DNA of 64,000 bases from Methanimicrococcus blatticola (GCF_004363215.1 NZ_SNYS01000006.1:89255-153254), one strand, 5' to 3'. Counted from the first letter of the stretch, positions 27,254 through 37,671 are shown. Numbers and translations: made by a program. The notes: generated by a model from the letters alone, not told the origin.

Positions 27254-27778
27254 ATGAATGTGATTTTCATGTCTTTTATGGAAAAATTGACTCACTCCAA
27301 TCAAAACAACGGCAAACTCCGTCTTTGTCTTATTCAAAGCACACTTGCCGGCGGTTTCGTTTCAATTTTCTTTTTAATGATGAGTTATTTTGAAAACGGG
27401 CTCGTGGTGACTTCATTGATTGCCAGCATTTTCATTGTTTTTATTTTTCCGACATCGCCTGCAGCTCAATCCCGAAATTTGGTCGGCGGTCATCTCATCA
27501 GCGCAGCCGTCGGGTTTTTGTGTTTTTATGCAAACAATCTGCTTCAGGGAGCTGATCCTGTTTTCGCTTATACGGTCCTGTTCTGCGGTTTAGCGGTTTT
27601 TCTCTCTACTTTGTTGATGGCGCTTTTCGGATTTGAACATCCGCCGGCAGCGGCGTTTGCGGCAGGGCTTGTGCTTGCGCCGTCCGTTCCGATTCTCATG
27701 TGTCTGCTCGGATTGGTTTGCGTTTTTGTGCTTGCCGGTTCAAAAAAACTTCTCTTTCCGCTTTATTGTACGGATTAA
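27254..27778 (+). CDS. HPP family integral membrane protein
   Basis: A 174-residue protein with about five hydrophobic helices. FPTSPAAQSRNLVGGHLISAAVG and FGFEHPPAAAFAAGL contain the family's HPP motif. HPP proteins occur in bacteria, archaea and plants. A plant chloroplast member and cyanobacterial relatives have been linked to nitrite transport, but the archaeal role is not known. It stands alone between the thermosome and cdc48. No clear ribosome-binding site is visible, so a nearby in-frame ATG (27269 or 27278) could be used. Confidence 0.85.
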   Translation: MNVIFMSFMEKLTHSNQNNGKLRLCLIQSTLAGGFVSIFFLMMSYFENGLVVTSLIASIFIVFIFPTSPAAQSRNLVGGHLISAAVGFLCFYANNLLQGADPVFAYTVLFCGLAVFLSTLLMALFGFEHPPAAAFAAGLVLAPSVPILMCLLGLVCVFVLAGSKKLLFPLYCTD

Positions 27779-27925
27779 AGCGGGTCAATAAAACGGATCC
27801 TAAAACAAATCCTAAAACGGGTTAAATTTGAAATTTGTCATCGGTTTAGTTTAATTTGTCATTCAAACCGCTTTTCTTTCATTTTTATAATTCTCATGAT
27901 TCGGGGTTGGTTTATTTTTTGTTTT

Positions 27926-27964
27926 ACCGAATTATCGGTTAACGAATCTTATATTTTTAAGATT
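27926..27964. promoter_or_regulatory. Two adjacent inverted repeats upstream of cdc48
   Basis: ACCGA-ATTA-TCGGT (27926-27939) is followed by ATCTTA-TATTTT-TAAGAT nested in AACGA...TCGTT (27941-27972). A TATA-like GATTTATATACT lies 20-30 bp further on. The remaining leader to 28154 is A-rich with a repeated AAAATAAAAACGAATTAA word. The arrangement suggests an operator for a regulated protein-quality-control gene, but no regulator is identified. Confidence 0.4.
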
Positions 27965-28154
27965 ATAATCGTTATCAAAAGCCAAGATTTATATACTCTT
28001 ATTCAAAATTATTATTGTATTCTTTCAATTTAATAAAATTAAAAACAAATGTAAAAAACGGCTATAATTTCAAATTAAAATAAAAACGAATTAAAGATCG
28101 AATCAAAATAAAAACGAATTAAATAGAAAATAAATCAAAAACGAGGTATTCACA

Positions 28155-30644
28155 ATGACACAACCTATTCAACTTATTGTTCAGGAAGCTGACCGCTCGG
28201 ATGCAGGTAAAGGCATTGCCCGTATCGGAACGGAAGCGATGGCACGTCTGTCGGTTGAACCGGGAGACACAATTAAGATTACCGGCAAAAGAACTGCGGC
28301 AGCAGTCGTTGCGTTTTCAACGCACGGCTCGAATAATATCAGTATCGATGGTTACATCCGCAAAGACGCAGGCGTCGGTATCGGTGACACGGTTACTGTT
28401 GAGAAAGCGGCACCGGCAACAGCGACAAGATTAACGATTCAGCCCGTCGGCGAGTCCATTAAATTAGACGGCAAACAAGTCGGCGATTTCATTCTTAACA
28501 GATACGCCGGTATGCCGCTTTACAAAGGAAAAACAATTGCGCTGCCGGTTCAGGTTCAGCAGCAAAAACAAGATCCGTTTGAAAGCTTCTTTGGCAATTC
28601 GTGGGCCGGCAGCTTTTCAAGCAGTTTCAGCACACAGTATTATGAATTTATTGTTTCCGATATCGCGCCGGATGACGTTGCCATCATCGGCTCGGAAACC
28701 AAAGTCACTTACAAGGATTCCGCTTACAAAGGCGAAGACGCGCCGAAAGGAAAGTCCGCCGGCAACATTCACTATGAAGATATCGGTGGTCTCGGCCGTG
28801 AATTGAATCAGGTTCGCGAAATGATTGAGTACCCGCTTCGTCATCCTGAAGTCTTTGAAAAGCTTGGCATTGAACCGCCGAAAGGCGTTTTGCTTTACGG
28901 CCCGCCGGGAACCGGCAAGACACTGATTGCAAGAGCGGTCGCCAACGAAGTGAACGCTTATTTTGACACGATTTCCGGTCCCGAAATCATTTCCAAATAT
29001 TACGGCGACAGCGAAGAAAAATTGCGCGAAATTTTCCAAAAAGCAGAAGAAAACGCGCCTGCCATTATCTTTATTGATGAAATCGATTCCATCGCGCCGA
29101 AACGTGAAGAATCCAAAGGCGAAGTCGAGCGCCGCGTTGTCGCGCAGCTCCTCGCTTTAATGGACGGTTTAAAGAGCCGCGGCGGCGTTATCGTCATTGC
29201 CGCGACCAACCTTCCCGATTCTATTGACCCGGCTCTCCGCCGCGGCGGACGGTTCGACCGCGAAATCGAAATCGGTGTTCCCGACAAAGAAGGCCGCATG
29301 GAAATTCTTCAAATTCACACAAGAAATGTTCCGCTTGCAAGCGACGTTGATATCGGCAAATACGCCGGCATGACACACGGTTTTGTCGGCGCGGACTTGG
29401 CACTCGTCGTCAAAGAAGCGGCCATGCACGCGCTGCGCCGTGAATTCCCCGGCATGAATCCGGATGAAGAAATTTCAAAAGAGAAATTGGAAAGCTTAAA
29501 AGTCACGGTTGAAGACTTTGACGCGGCGCTTAAAATGGTTCAGCCGAGCGCGATGCGTGAAGTTTTGGTTGAAGTGCCCGACATCGGCTGGGACAGCGTC
29601 GGCGGCTTGGATTCCGTTAAAGAAGAGCTTCAGCAGGGCGTTGAATGGCCGATGAAGTACGCTTCCGTTTATCAGAAATTTGATACGAAATCGCCGAAAG
29701 GCTTCCTTATGTTCGGCCCGCCCGGAACCGGCAAAACATTGCTGGCAAAAGCGGTTGCCAATGAATCGGAAAGCAATTTCATTTCCGTCAAAGGCCCCGA
29801 GCTCATGTCCAAATGGGTCGGCGAATCCGAAAAAGGCGTCCGCGAAATTTTCAGGAAAGCGAGATTGGCTTCTCCGTCAATCATTTTCTTTGATGAAATT
29901 GATTCCATTGTTCCGAAACGCGGCAGCCACGAAGGATCTTCTCATGTAACTGAAAGCGTTGTCAGTCAATTCCTGACGGAGCTTGACGGGTTGGAAGAAC
30001 TCAAAAACGTCGTCATCATCGGCGCGACCAACCGTCCCGATATGATTGATCCGGCTCTGCTTCGTCCGGGGCGTTTGGAAAAACACATTTATGTGCCGCC
30101 GCCGGATGCAGACGGCAGGAAACAAATTCTTGAAGTCTATTTAGGCGGTGTTAAGGATTTGCTTGCCGGCGATTTGGATATCGGTATGCTTGTTACAAAA
30201 ACAGATGGCTTTGTCGGTGCCGATCTTGAGGCGCTTGTCCGTGAAGCAAAGATGGTTGCGATTCGCGAATTCGTTCAGAAAATGGACGGTCACAGCGAAG
30301 AAGACATCGAATTGGCTGTCGGTAATGTCCGGATTTACCGCAAACATTTCGACGAAGCGCTGAAACGTGTCAGACCGTCGCTGGATAAAGAAGGTTTGCT
30401 TTATTCCGAGCGCGATTCCTGGCCGTTCAGATTCAATGAAGAAGAAAGAAGAACGCTTGATAAAGCGCTTGATGTTTTCTTCACGCTTAAATTCGGCAGT
30501 GACAGCGATGACGCGAATGAGAGACTCAAGAAACTTGAAAGTTTGATTTTGGCATCTCACAAAGACTTTAAAGCGTTAAAAGAAGCCGTTAAAGTTCACG
30601 CCAAGAAAGCATCCATTGATGACTTTGATTACAATGTCGCCTGA
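28155..30644 (+). CDS. cdc48: CDC48/VAT-type AAA ATPase
   Basis: An 829-residue hexameric unfoldase acting with the proteasome. It has an N-terminal double-psi barrel ([32 protein letters not shown]), then D1 with GPPGTGKT at 249-256 and [12 protein letters not shown], and D2 with GPPGTGKT at 521-528 and [12 protein letters not shown], plus arginine-finger regions ([21 protein letters not shown]). Family proteins are usually 730-800 residues. The extra length includes a Phe/Ser-rich insertion in the N domain ([18 protein letters not shown], about 141-158) and a ~90-residue C-terminal helical extension. The start follows ACGAGGTATTCACA. Confidence 0.96.
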   Translation: MTQPIQLIVQEADRSDAGKGIARIGTEAMARLSVEPGDTIKITGKRTAAAVVAFSTHGSNNISIDGYIRKDAGVGIGDTVTVEKAAPATATRLTIQPVGESIKLDGKQVGDFILNRYAGMPLYKGKTIALPVQVQQQKQDPFESFFGNSWAGSFSSSFSTQYYEFIVSDIAPDDVAIIGSETKVTYKDSAYKGEDAPKGKSAGNIHYEDIGGLGRELNQVREMIEYPLRHPEVFEKLGIEPPKGVLLYGPPGTGKTLIARAVANEVNAYFDTISGPEIISKYYGDSEEKLREIFQKAEENAPAIIFIDEIDSIAPKREESKGEVERRVVAQLLALMDGLKSRGGVIVIAATNLPDSIDPALRRGGRFDREIEIGVPDKEGRMEILQIHTRNVPLASDVDIGKYAGMTHGFVGADLALVVKEAAMHALRREFPGMNPDEEISKEKLESLKVTVEDFDAALKMVQPSAMREVLVEVPDIGWDSVGGLDSVKEELQQGVEWPMKYASVYQKFDTKSPKGFLMFGPPGTGKTLLAKAVANESESNFISVKGPELMSKWVGESEKGVREIFRKARLASPSIIFFDEIDSIVPKRGSHEGSSHVTESVVSQFLTELDGLEELKNVVIIGATNRPDMIDPALLRPGRLEKHIYVPPPDADGRKQILEVYLGGVKDLLAGDLDIGMLVTKTDGFVGADLEALVREAKMVAIREFVQKMDGHSEEDIELAVGNVRIYRKHFDEALKRVRPSLDKEGLLYSERDSWPFRFNEEERRTLDKALDVFFTLKFGSDSDDANERLKKLESLILASHKDFKALKEAVKVHAKKASIDDFDYNVA

Positions 30645-30720
30645 TTTGGCAACGGTAACCGCTGTGTAACCGTTGTTAAAAACAGATAAGAGAACTCTTA
30701 AACGATACAAAACGTAAAAA

Positions 30721-30755
30721 TCATTTGCCGACTCGGCAAATGGTTCTCATTTTTT
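30721..30755 (+). terminator. cdc48 terminator
   Basis: CATTTGCCG pairs with CGGCAAATG around ACT (30722-30742), followed by a T-run. A weaker CAACGGT/ACCGTTG stem lies nearer the stop (about 30649-30675). Confidence 0.7.
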
Positions 30756-30814
30756 AAATAAAACCGTTTTGCTGCGTATTATATATTTATATTATCAAAA
30801 CCATTTTTATTTGT

Positions 30815-31579
30815 ATGAAATCGATTCAATTGGTTTTGGTTATGATGTGCATGCTTCTTTTCGCATGCGCTTTTTCAGGATGTCTCGGGTCAGATGACTC
30901 TGCAAATAATACAACAAACAACTCGACAAATAATTCGACTGACACGTCTGTTACGGTGATAACGGTCGAAAAAGAAGGACTCGCAATCGGCGCAAATGAA
31001 AAAATTCAGATTTCTCTGCCGACAGCGTCCCGCCTCGGTTACCGTTGGGTCGCAGAAAACGTCAGCGGTCTGAACATCACAAGCGAACTCAAAAACAATC
31101 CCGCAACAGCCGAGAATGGCAGCGCGGATACCATTTTCACAATCACGGCTGATAAAGAAGGCTCTTACATCTTCAAAGCAGATTGCAAACACGTCAGTAG
31201 CGACACGCCGACTTACACAATCACACAGCAATTGGATTACGCTGCGCCGATTGACAGCATTTCGGAAACACCGAATCTGATATTGACTTATGAAGGCATT
31301 CCGACACCCAAAACAGGCGGCGTTGTTGAAATCAGAACACGCGGCAACCCGACAACAGGTTACACCTGGATAGCACCCATGTCCGAAAACGGGATGCTCA
31401 GACTTTTGGATTCAACATATGTTGAAGACGAACACGAAGAAGGCATGACCGGTGTTGGCGGCACTTACATTTGGTATGTGACATCAGACATTGCCGGAAC
31501 ATACATGTTTGACGCAATCGAATTCAGAGGAACGGAAGAACCGGTTTCTAAATTCTACTTTAACATAACGTTTGTTTGA
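30815..31579 (+). CDS. Chagasin-like (I42) protease-inhibitor lipoprotein
   Basis: A 254-residue exported protein. It has a signal with lipobox FSGC (Cys near 23), an Asn/Thr-rich linker (NNTTNNSTNNST) and two immunoglobulin-like domains. The second (about 150-254) has NPTTGYTW and GVGGTYIWYV, the loops by which chagasin-family proteins block papain-like cysteine proteases. The first (about 45-140) keeps only SRLGYRW, so it looks degenerate. A TATA-like TTATATATTTATATT (30779-30793) sits about 25 bp before the ATG, so the message is probably leaderless. Target proteases are unknown. Confidence 0.8.
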   Translation: MKSIQLVLVMMCMLLFACAFSGCLGSDDSANNTTNNSTNNSTDTSVTVITVEKEGLAIGANEKIQISLPTASRLGYRWVAENVSGLNITSELKNNPATAENGSADTIFTITADKEGSYIFKADCKHVSSDTPTYTITQQLDYAAPIDSISETPNLILTYEGIPTPKTGGVVEIRTRGNPTTGYTWIAPMSENGMLRLLDSTYVEDEHEEGMTGVGGTYIWYVTSDIAGTYMFDAIEFRGTEEPVSKFYFNITFV

Positions 31580-31595
31580 TCGAAATCAAGAGGGT

Positions 31596-31736
31596 AATAA
31601 TTCTCTCCTTTTTCTTTTTTTATCTTTTATTTTTCTTTTCTTCTCTCTTTTATTTTTTCTTTTCTTCTCTCTTTTTTTGTTTTTCTCTTGTATTTTCTCT
31701 TTTTTCCTCTCTTTTTTTTGTTTTTATTCCCGATAT
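31596..31736 (+). repeat. Long polypyrimidine tract
   Basis: About 140 bases almost purely T and C, with repeats of CTTTTCTTCTCTCTTT. It follows the chagasin-like gene and precedes mrpA, so it could be a multi-U-tract termination zone. Reading frames in it are low-complexity Phe/Ser products. Confidence 0.7.
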
Positions 31737-31807
31737 TCCGGCTCCAAAAAGGTTACATTCAGTCCGTCTGTTTTGTTTCAAACACCGCTCCCTCTCGCTG
31801 TAAAAAC

Positions 31808-31820
31808 CAAAATTTATATA
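31808..31820 (+). promoter_or_regulatory. mrp operon TATA box
   Basis: AAATTTATATATT lies about 110 bp before the mrpA start with no other strong box between. Confidence 0.5.
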
Positions 31821-31924
31821 TTGTGAACTCTTGGATAGAGTAGGTTTTTTTTAGAATTCGAATTTTTTTGGTTTTTCATTTACTGTATAGTACTTATCAA
31901 CTTGAAAAACACGGTGTGATTACA

Positions 31925-34543
31925 TTGGATCCGTTTTATTTTATTGCGCTTATCGTTTTATTGCCCTTTGTCATGACACTCGCCGTGCCGTTTGCTTATA
32001 AACTCATGAAAGAGAAAGTCGGATGGTTCGCAGCTGCAATCGCTGCGGTCTGTTTTCTTCTGATCGCTTCCATGGTGCCGTCAATCATGGACGGGAATAA
32101 TCCGGCGGGCGCAGTGTCGTGGATTCCGAGCCTTTCGGTCAATCTGGCGTTTTACGCAGATGGGCTTGCCGTTTTACTCGGTCTCATCGTCTCGTTTATC
32201 GGTATACTGATTTTATCGTATTCCAACAAATATCTCTCCAAAGACGAAGATCTGGTTCGTTACTACCAATATCTTCTCGTTTTCATGGGTTCCATGTTCG
32301 GTGTCGCTTTTTCCGACAATCTGATTCAGCTCTTCATTTTCTGGGAACTCACAAGCATCAGCTCGTTTATGCTGATCGGCTATTATCGAAAAACCAAAGA
32401 ATCCATTTACGGCGCAACCAAAGCGCTTTTAATCACAGGCGGTGCCGGCCTTTTCATGTTTGTCGGCTTCATGTGCCTTTTTGCAATAACCGGCACATAC
32501 GGCATTTCAGAAATGCTGACCAACCCCGAAATGTTGGCAGCGATTAAAGAAAGTCCGCTTTTCACAATCACACTGATTCTCATTCTCATCGGCGCGCTGG
32601 CCAAATCCGCGCAAGGCCCGTTTTTTATTTGGCTCCCTAACGCCATGGAAGCACCGACGCCTGTCAGCGCGTTCCTGCACTCGGCAACAATGGTGAAAGC
32701 CGGTGTCTTTTTAGTGGCGCGTCTTCATCCGATGTTTTCAGGAACCACGGATTGGTTTGTACTGGTTGCCGGCCTCGGCTTAATCACAATGATTGGCGCC
32801 GGATTTTTAGCACTTAAACAAACCGACCTCAAAGCGATTCTCGCGTTTTCAACCATCAGTCAATTGGCTTATCTCATGACGATGTTCGGCTTCACAACTT
32901 ATGCAGAACCCGGCATCGGCGTGTCGGCAGCCGTTTTCCACTTACTCAATCACGCCACGTTCAAAGCGTGTCTCTTCCTGTTAGTCGGCATTATCGCGCA
33001 CGAGCTGCACACCAGAGACATCCGCAAAATGGGCGGACTCCGAAAAGAAATGCCGATTACATTCGTTCTCATGGTGATTGCCGCGGCAGCCATGGCCGGT
33101 ATTCCGCCGCTCAACGGGTATTTGAGCAAAGAACTTTTCTATGAATCCTCCGTTCACATGGCAGAAGCCCTCGGCGGCGGAATCGCATACCTCATTCCCG
33201 TCCTCGCGGTGATCGGCGGTGTTTTGACGTTTGCATATTCATTCAGATTAATTCTTAAAATCTTCACGGGAAAAAGAACGGAAGACCCCGATGTGCCCAA
33301 ACACGTTCATGATCCGTCTTGGGTCATGCTTGCGCCGCCGGCGATTCTGGCCGTTTTAATCGTTGTCATCGGTCTTGTCCCGACACCGTTTGTTGAAGCA
33401 TTGGTTCAGCCCGCCGTTAACGCAATTTTGCCGGGTGCTGAACATCTTCACGTCGCGCTGTGGCACGGCATCACGCCTGCATTTATCATGACAATCATTA
33501 CCTTCGCGCTCGGTATTCTGCTTTACACTCAATACGACAGAATCGCGGCGTGGCAGGTTCGTTTCAATGAAAAGCATCCCAAAATCAGTTTGAATTACGT
33601 TTACAACACAATGGTTGACAACGCTTTCAGATTCGGCGCAACTTTCGGCAGAATGCTTCAAAAAGGCTCGCCGCGACGTTATGTCGGAATCATGCTGGCG
33701 TTCATTATTTTCATGGTCGCCATTCCGCTCGGATTTGCGTTAGCGACAGGACAGCCGATTTTTTCAACAAATCTCATCTTCAAAATCGCAATCTCTGAAA
33801 TGATTTTATTCATTCTCATTGTGCTGGCGGCATGGGGCGCATCGGTTTTGCCGAGATACGTTCCGATGATTTTAGCGTCATCCGCGCTCGGCTTTTTCGT
33901 GGCTCTGCTTTACGCTTATCTCAAAGCGCCCGACTTGGCAATGACTCAACTTTGCGTTGAAACGCTGTCAACAATCATGTTCTTGTTAGTGATTATGAAG
34001 CTGAGAACCAAAGAAGCCATCCGCCCCGAGACCAACAAAGTTCGTCTTCGAAACGCATTCATTGCACTTTGCGCTGCATCCGCGCTTTTCCTGTTGCTTA
34101 TGGGTGCGGATTTGTTCCCGGCGTTTGAATCGTTCTCCCACTATTTCATGGACAAGGGCGTTGAACTCACAGGCGGCAAAAACATTGTCAACGTGATTGT
34201 GGTCGATTTCAGAGGATATGATACGATCGGCGAAATTTCTGTTTTGTCAATCGCGGCGCTTGCAATTTATAATTTAATTCAAAGCCGCACCAAAAAAGAT
34301 GGCGTGTCGGTTGATGCCGATGCTGATGCCGCTTCAAAGACAGCGGTTCCGGGTAATTTCGTCCCGAGCTGTCCGATTCCGGGCGCGCCCGTCGGCGGCA
34401 ACCAAGTTTTAGGTCACGTTCCCTGCGAGGACGTTACCATTCATCAAAACGGTGACAAGCCGACCATGAGTGTTGACGAAAAATCCGTTAACAGTCACTT
34501 GGACGAAGGCTTTTCAAACACCATTCGGGAGGAGAAAAAATGA
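31925..34543 (+). CDS. mrpA: Mrp Na+/H+ antiporter subunit A
   Basis: The largest subunit (872 residues) of the multisubunit Mrp antiporter, related to complex I NuoL. About 18-20 helices include LIQLFIFWELTSISSFMLIGYY, GAPTPVSAFLHSATMVKAG-type residues (EAPTPVSAFLHSATMVKAGV), LLNHATFKACLF and a C-terminal MbhD/MrpA-type region (ALLYAYLKAPDLAMTQLCVE). A TTG at 31925 is chosen because GGTGTGAT (31913-31920) lies just upstream. An earlier TTG at 31868 lacks a site. The last ~80 residues are a soluble Pro/Asp-rich tail not needed by the core. It overlaps mrpB by 4 bp. Confidence 0.94.
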   Translation: MDPFYFIALIVLLPFVMTLAVPFAYKLMKEKVGWFAAAIAAVCFLLIASMVPSIMDGNNPAGAVSWIPSLSVNLAFYADGLAVLLGLIVSFIGILILSYSNKYLSKDEDLVRYYQYLLVFMGSMFGVAFSDNLIQLFIFWELTSISSFMLIGYYRKTKESIYGATKALLITGGAGLFMFVGFMCLFAITGTYGISEMLTNPEMLAAIKESPLFTITLILILIGALAKSAQGPFFIWLPNAMEAPTPVSAFLHSATMVKAGVFLVARLHPMFSGTTDWFVLVAGLGLITMIGAGFLALKQTDLKAILAFSTISQLAYLMTMFGFTTYAEPGIGVSAAVFHLLNHATFKACLFLLVGIIAHELHTRDIRKMGGLRKEMPITFVLMVIAAAAMAGIPPLNGYLSKELFYESSVHMAEALGGGIAYLIPVLAVIGGVLTFAYSFRLILKIFTGKRTEDPDVPKHVHDPSWVMLAPPAILAVLIVVIGLVPTPFVEALVQPAVNAILPGAEHLHVALWHGITPAFIMTIITFALGILLYTQYDRIAAWQVRFNEKHPKISLNYVYNTMVDNAFRFGATFGRMLQKGSPRRYVGIMLAFIIFMVAIPLGFALATGQPIFSTNLIFKIAISEMILFILIVLAAWGASVLPRYVPMILASSALGFFVALLYAYLKAPDLAMTQLCVETLSTIMFLLVIMKLRTKEAIRPETNKVRLRNAFIALCAASALFLLLMGADLFPAFESFSHYFMDKGVELTGGKNIVNVIVVDFRGYDTIGEISVLSIAALAIYNLIQSRTKKDGVSVDADADAASKTAVPGNFVPSCPIPGAPVGGNQVLGHVPCEDVTIHQNGDKPTMSVDEKSVNSHLDEGFSNTIREEKK

Positions 34544-35148
34544 GTACGGTTATCGTAAAAACAATGGCAAGAGCAGTTCTTATTGTCGCAATCCTCTTCT
34601 CGATTTATTTGCTGCTCAACGGCGCGAATGTTCCGGGAGGCGGTTTCGTCGGCGGCGTTTTATTCGTCTGCGCGATTGCATTAGTGTATGTCGCTTACGG
34701 TATGAAATACATTAACAACCGCTTGAAACCGGATTATTTGTCATGGGTTGCTTACGGTTTGCTTTTCGCATCCATTACAGCCATCGCGCCGATGATTGTA
34801 AATCACAATTATTTCAGAAGCGCATTTACACATTATCATTTGGAAATTTTCGGCATTCACATCGGCGAAATCGAGCTTTTGTCATCTATGTTCTTTGACA
34901 TCGGCGTTTATTTCACCGTTATCGGTGCTTTGCTTTTCATATTAACAAACATCGCCTCGGATAAAATTAAAGAAACCGACGAGTCGGAATCTGACCGCGC
35001 GGATTTACTCGGCGAAAGCGAGGATTTCAGTTTAAAACCCAAAGCACCTGTTAAAACAGGGGCGACAAACGTGACGGCAGACATAACAGCAAATATGACT
35101 GCAAACACAGCTGCAAACACAGTTGCAAACACGGAGGAATTCAAATGA
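34540..35148 (+). CDS. mrpB: Mrp antiporter subunit B
   Basis: A 202-residue MnhB-domain protein with four membrane helices (VLIVAILFSIYLLLNGANVPGGGFVGGVLF is the family opening). The C-terminal ~60 residues are soluble and end in a degenerate repeat of TANTAANTVANT, encoded by tandem GCAAACACAG-like DNA units (about 35095-35137). Its start overlaps the mrpA stop (ATGA) and its stop overlaps mrpC. It is an assembly subunit of the antiporter. Confidence 0.93.
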   Translation: MSTVIVKTMARAVLIVAILFSIYLLLNGANVPGGGFVGGVLFVCAIALVYVAYGMKYINNRLKPDYLSWVAYGLLFASITAIAPMIVNHNYFRSAFTHYHLEIFGIHIGEIELLSSMFFDIGVYFTVIGALLFILTNIASDKIKETDESESDRADLLGESEDFSLKPKAPVKTGATNVTADITANMTANTAANTVANTEEFK

Positions 35149-35564
35149 CCGAAGTATTTACCGCATTGACGATTTCATTGGTTTTCGGTATCGGCATTTA
35201 TATGATTCTTCGCCGCGATATTATGAAAATCGCTGTCGGTTTCAGTTTAATCAGTCACGCGATCAATTTGACCATCGTGACATCCGGTATCTTTACGGGA
35301 ACGCTTGTTCCGATTCTGACAGAAACCATCAACGAACACGCCGGCTTCATCTTTACGGATGATTTCGCAAACGGCATTCTCGCGCCGATTGTGACCGGCT
35401 TTACAGAAAACGGTTCATTTGTTGACCCGCTGACGCAGGCACTTGTTTTGACGGCAATCGTCATCAGCTTCGCGACAACGGCCATTTTGCTGACGCTGGC
35501 TTACCGCATCAGTGAAGAGTACGGGACAACCGATGTTGATGAACTCAGGAGGCTTCACGGATGA
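35145..35564 (+). CDS. mrpC: Mrp antiporter subunit C
   Basis: A 139-residue NuoK-like protein with three helices. IYMILRRDIMKIAVGFSLISHAINL is the conserved first half, and DPLTQALVLTAIVISFATTAILL carries the family's second and third helices. It overlaps both neighbours by 4 bp, so translation is coupled through the operon. Confidence 0.94.
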   Translation: MTEVFTALTISLVFGIGIYMILRRDIMKIAVGFSLISHAINLTIVTSGIFTGTLVPILTETINEHAGFIFTDDFANGILAPIVTGFTENGSFVDPLTQALVLTAIVISFATTAILLTLAYRISEEYGTTDVDELRRLHG

Positions 35565-37162
35565 TTTCTATACTTTCAGGGATTGAGGCGTTTGTTCTCA
35601 ACAATCTTGTTATGCTCCCGATTGCAATCGGTCTTCTGATGGCGCCGGTGATGCTGTTCCTCAGAAACAAGCCCAAAGCACAGAAGATTGCGGCAATAAC
35701 TGTTTCCGTTCTCCTGCTCGCCTTAGCCGCGATTCTGTTTTGGATCGTTTATCAGGACGGCATTCAAGTTTACGACATCGGCGAATTCGGAAAATACGGT
35801 ATCGTTTTGGTCGGCGACATGCTTTCAGCATTGCTTGTCTTACTGACAGCGTTTATCGGTTTGTTCGTTTTGATTTATTCCTTTGATTACATCGAAAAGA
35901 ACTCTCTTTCCGCCAGTTATTATCCGCTTTATTTCCTGATGCTTGCCGGCATTTTCGGCATTTTCTTAACAGGCGATTTGTTCAACCTTTTCGTCTTCTT
36001 TGAGATCATGTTCCTTTCATCGACCGGTTTAATTATGGCAAATGAAGCGCTCAGCGTTACGGATTCGGCACACAAGCTGGAAGCGACATACAAATATATG
36101 GCACTCGGCATGCTCGGCTCATTCATGATGCTGGTCGCAATCGTGACGATTTACGCAACAGTCGGCTCTTTAAATATGGCCGATTTAGCCGCGAAAATTC
36201 AAATCATAGCAGAAACCGGAACGATTCCTTGGGTGATTATCGCGGCAGCACTCCTCTTTATTGTCGTTTTCGGCAACAAAGCAGCACTTGTTCCGCTCCA
36301 CTTCTGGCTTCCGGATGTCCACCCGACAGCACCGACACCGATTTCGGCGATGCTCAGCGGTATTTTAATCAAGGTCGGCGCTTACTGTATGCTTCGTGTC
36401 TTGTTCCTGATATTGTACCCGACAAAGGATTTCTTCCTGCCGATATTGATGTTCTTCGCGCTGCTGACAATTGCGGTCGGCGCGATTTCGGCGATGGGAC
36501 AAACGGATTTAAAACGCGTCTTAGCTTACTCAAGCGTGTCTCAAATCGGCTACGTTCTGCTCGGCCTGTCGCTCGGAACGACGGCTGCCATCGCTGCTGC
36601 CATCATGTATCTTGTCAACCACGCGCTTGCCAAGTCGATGCTTTTCCTGACAGCAGGCGGCATTATTCATGAAACGCATACACGCGATTTGAGAAAAATG
36701 GGCGGATTAATTACGATTTTGCCGCTCTTTTCAATGGCGTTCCTCGTTGGCGCCATGTCAATTGCCGGCTTCCCGCCAATGGGCGGCTTCATTTCAAAGT
36801 TCGCTTTGTTCCAATCCGCTGTCAGCGGTGAATTTTGGCTCCCGCTCCTCATCGCTCTTTTAATGGCGGTCGTGACCATTTTCTATATGTTCAGAACGTG
36901 GATTGCGATTTTCTGGGGCGAAAATAAGGGAAGCTTAAAAGAAGCGGATGCAGATCCCGATGTTCCGGTTCCGGCAGCAGCTCCGGCGAAGAAGCATAAG
37001 ATTTCCATTGAAATCGCGTTGCCGATTGTCGCGTTGTGCGCGGCTGTTATTATTTTGGGTGTTTACCCCGAGCCGCTTTATGAAATCTCAAACATAATCG
37101 CAACACAAATTCTTGATCCGACGGAGTATATTACAACCGTTCTTGGAGGTGCTCCGAGATGA
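35561..37162 (+). CDS. mrpD: Mrp antiporter subunit D
   Basis: A 533-residue NuoM/N-like subunit with about 14 helices, thought to form part of the ion path. It has LFNLFVFFEIMFLSSTGLIM (Glu in the proton path), KAALVPLHFWLPDVHPTAPTPISAMLSGILIKVGAY and YLVNHALAKSMLFLTAGGI. The last 70 residues contain a short Asp/Pro/Ala-rich loop and a final helix. It overlaps mrpC and mrpE by 4 bp each. Confidence 0.95.
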   Translation: MISILSGIEAFVLNNLVMLPIAIGLLMAPVMLFLRNKPKAQKIAAITVSVLLLALAAILFWIVYQDGIQVYDIGEFGKYGIVLVGDMLSALLVLLTAFIGLFVLIYSFDYIEKNSLSASYYPLYFLMLAGIFGIFLTGDLFNLFVFFEIMFLSSTGLIMANEALSVTDSAHKLEATYKYMALGMLGSFMMLVAIVTIYATVGSLNMADLAAKIQIIAETGTIPWVIIAAALLFIVVFGNKAALVPLHFWLPDVHPTAPTPISAMLSGILIKVGAYCMLRVLFLILYPTKDFFLPILMFFALLTIAVGAISAMGQTDLKRVLAYSSVSQIGYVLLGLSLGTTAAIAAAIMYLVNHALAKSMLFLTAGGIIHETHTRDLRKMGGLITILPLFSMAFLVGAMSIAGFPPMGGFISKFALFQSAVSGEFWLPLLIALLMAVVTIFYMFRTWIAIFWGENKGSLKEADADPDVPVPAAAPAKKHKISIEIALPIVALCAAVIILGVYPEPLYEISNIIATQILDPTEYITTVLGGAPR

Positions 37163-37671
37163 TTCGAATAATGAAATACACGATTTACCTGGTGCTTGGC
37201 GTTGTCTGGATTTTCCTCAGCGGCAGCTTTACGATCGGCAATTATTTGCTGGGCGTTTTCTTCTCCATACTGATTCTTTATCCGTTTAGAGATATGTTTA
37301 CGTTTACGGATTCGGGCAGCGACGTGATTCGCAAGATTCCGAAGAAAATCAAATATGTCTATGTTCTCTTCCGTGAAATTCTCAAAGCGAACATTTTCAT
37401 GGCTTATAAAATCCTTCAACCGAAGTTGGATATCCGCCCGGGAATCATCGCTTATCCGTTTACAACATCCCGCAGCATTTCAACAACGATGCTTGCAAAC
37501 ACCATTTCGCTGACGCCCGGAACGCTGATTATGGATGTTCACGTCAAGAACAAAACGCTGAAAGGGCCCGGTATTTTCTACGTTCATTCCATTTACGTTG
37601 AAAGTCCGAAAGAAGTGCGTGATTCAATTCGTGAGGATTTGGAAGAAGTTGTTTTGGAGGCTTTCGAATGA
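37159..37671 (+). CDS. mrpE: Mrp antiporter subunit E
   Basis: A 170-residue MnhE protein with two N-terminal helices and a cytosolic domain. TTMLANTISLTPGTLIMDVH is the family hallmark. It lies between mrpD and mrpF with 4-bp overlaps and has the normal length. Confidence 0.94.
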   Translation: MIRIMKYTIYLVLGVVWIFLSGSFTIGNYLLGVFFSILILYPFRDMFTFTDSGSDVIRKIPKKIKYVYVLFREILKANIFMAYKILQPKLDIRPGIIAYPFTTSRSISTTMLANTISLTPGTLIMDVHVKNKTLKGPGIFYVHSIYVESPKEVRDSIREDLEEVVLEAFE

